DNA of 7,905 nt, from positions 2,271 through 10,175 of the forward strand of contig DKAR01000187.1 of assembly GCA_002450895.1 (NCBI GenBank), written 5' to 3'. The notes under the pieces are model-generated. The model was not told the origin of the DNA. It saw only the letters and a list, made by a program, of their open reading frames with translations, and ran no database searches. This DNA comes from Proteobacteria bacterium UBA6921 (lineage in GTDB: Bacteria > Pseudomonadota > Gammaproteobacteria > SG8-11). Numbering within the stretch: position 1 is the first letter of the stretch; each line of letters opens with the position of its first letter. The translations under genes were made by a program, and so were the position numbers. This document shows, piece by piece, positions 7,703-7,905 of the stretch.

Positions 7703-7905
7703 ACAAAGTCATCTTGATCGGAAATCTGGGAAAGGATCCGGAAGTGCGTTACATGCCCAGCGGTGGCGCAGTGGCGAACTGCAGCCTGGCGACGTCCGAG
7801 TCGTGGAAAGACAAGCAATCCGGTGAACAGCAGGAACGCACCGAGTGGCACAACCTGACCTTTTACGGTCGCCTGGCGGAAATCGCCGGCGAGTACCTCA
7901 AGAAG
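7687..7905 (+). CDS. ssb: Single-stranded DNA-binding protein SSB (3' end outside window)
   Basis: SSB coats single-stranded DNA as a tetramer during replication, recombination and repair. The window holds 73 codons of the N-terminal OB fold, ending in AGEYLKK. It begins MARGVNKVILIGNLGKDPEVRYMP, nearly the E. coli start. The DNA-stacking aromatics are present as Trp40 and Trp54; the position of E. coli Phe60 is Tyr60, a conservative change. His55, of the E. coli ssb-1 tetramer-stability allele, is also conserved. The second part of the OB fold, the flexible linker and the acidic tail that binds partners lie beyond the window. The start overlaps the MFS gene by 16 bp, with a strong ribosome site, which suggests translation at least partly coupled to the transporter. 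Many gammaproteobacteria keep ssb near a divergent uvrA; here about 5.5 kb of respiratory and transporter genes lie between their start codons. Confidence 0.98.
   Translation, partial: MARGVNKVILIGNLGKDPEVRYMPSGGAVANCSLATSESWKDKQSGEQQERTEWHNLTFYGRLAEIAGEYLKK

Overview
This window comes from a moderately GC-rich proteobacterium, most likely a gammaproteobacterium. The UvrA, CydA, CydB and SSB sequences follow the Escherichia coli proteins almost residue for residue, including the numbering of catalytic and ligand residues. A small CydP-type subunit heads the cytochrome bd operon. A uvrA / MFS transporter / ssb neighbourhood is familiar from gammaproteobacteria. The species cannot be named from the sequence.

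Layout. (1) 1-2207, minus strand: the first 735 codons of uvrA, the DNA-damage recognition ATPase of nucleotide excision repair; the 3' end lies outside the window. (2) 2208-2427: a divergent intergenic region with candidate sigma70 promoters for uvrA and for the next gene. (3) 2428-2949, plus strand: a secreted diheme cytochrome c of the DHC family, with a promoter placed so that its mRNA would be leaderless or nearly so. (4) 2974-6006, minus strand: a compact four-gene operon transcribed cydP-cydA-cydB-cydX, encoding a cytochrome bd quinol oxidase with a long Q-loop and two small membrane subunits. It converges on the cytochrome c gene with only 24 bp between the stop codons. (5) 6007-6460: a 454-bp divergent intergenic region with no convincing gene but several direct repeats, a perfect 12-bp palindrome and hairpins. 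(6) 6461-7702, plus strand: an MFS transporter, probably a GTG start. (7) 7687-7905, plus strand: the first 73 codons of ssb, overlapping the transporter gene by 16 bp.

Functionally the window holds two themes. uvrA and ssb are DNA repair and replication genes that often sit close together. Between them lies a respiratory block: a bd-type terminal oxidase, which oxidises quinol and reduces oxygen at high affinity without using cytochrome c, and a periplasmic diheme cytochrome c whose partner is not in the window. I found no mobile element, CRISPR array, tRNA or rRNA. The genes are all of known families. The less ordinary parts are the predicted leaderless cytochrome gene, the cysteine-bearing tail of CydX, and the repeat-rich regulatory region between cydP and the transporter.
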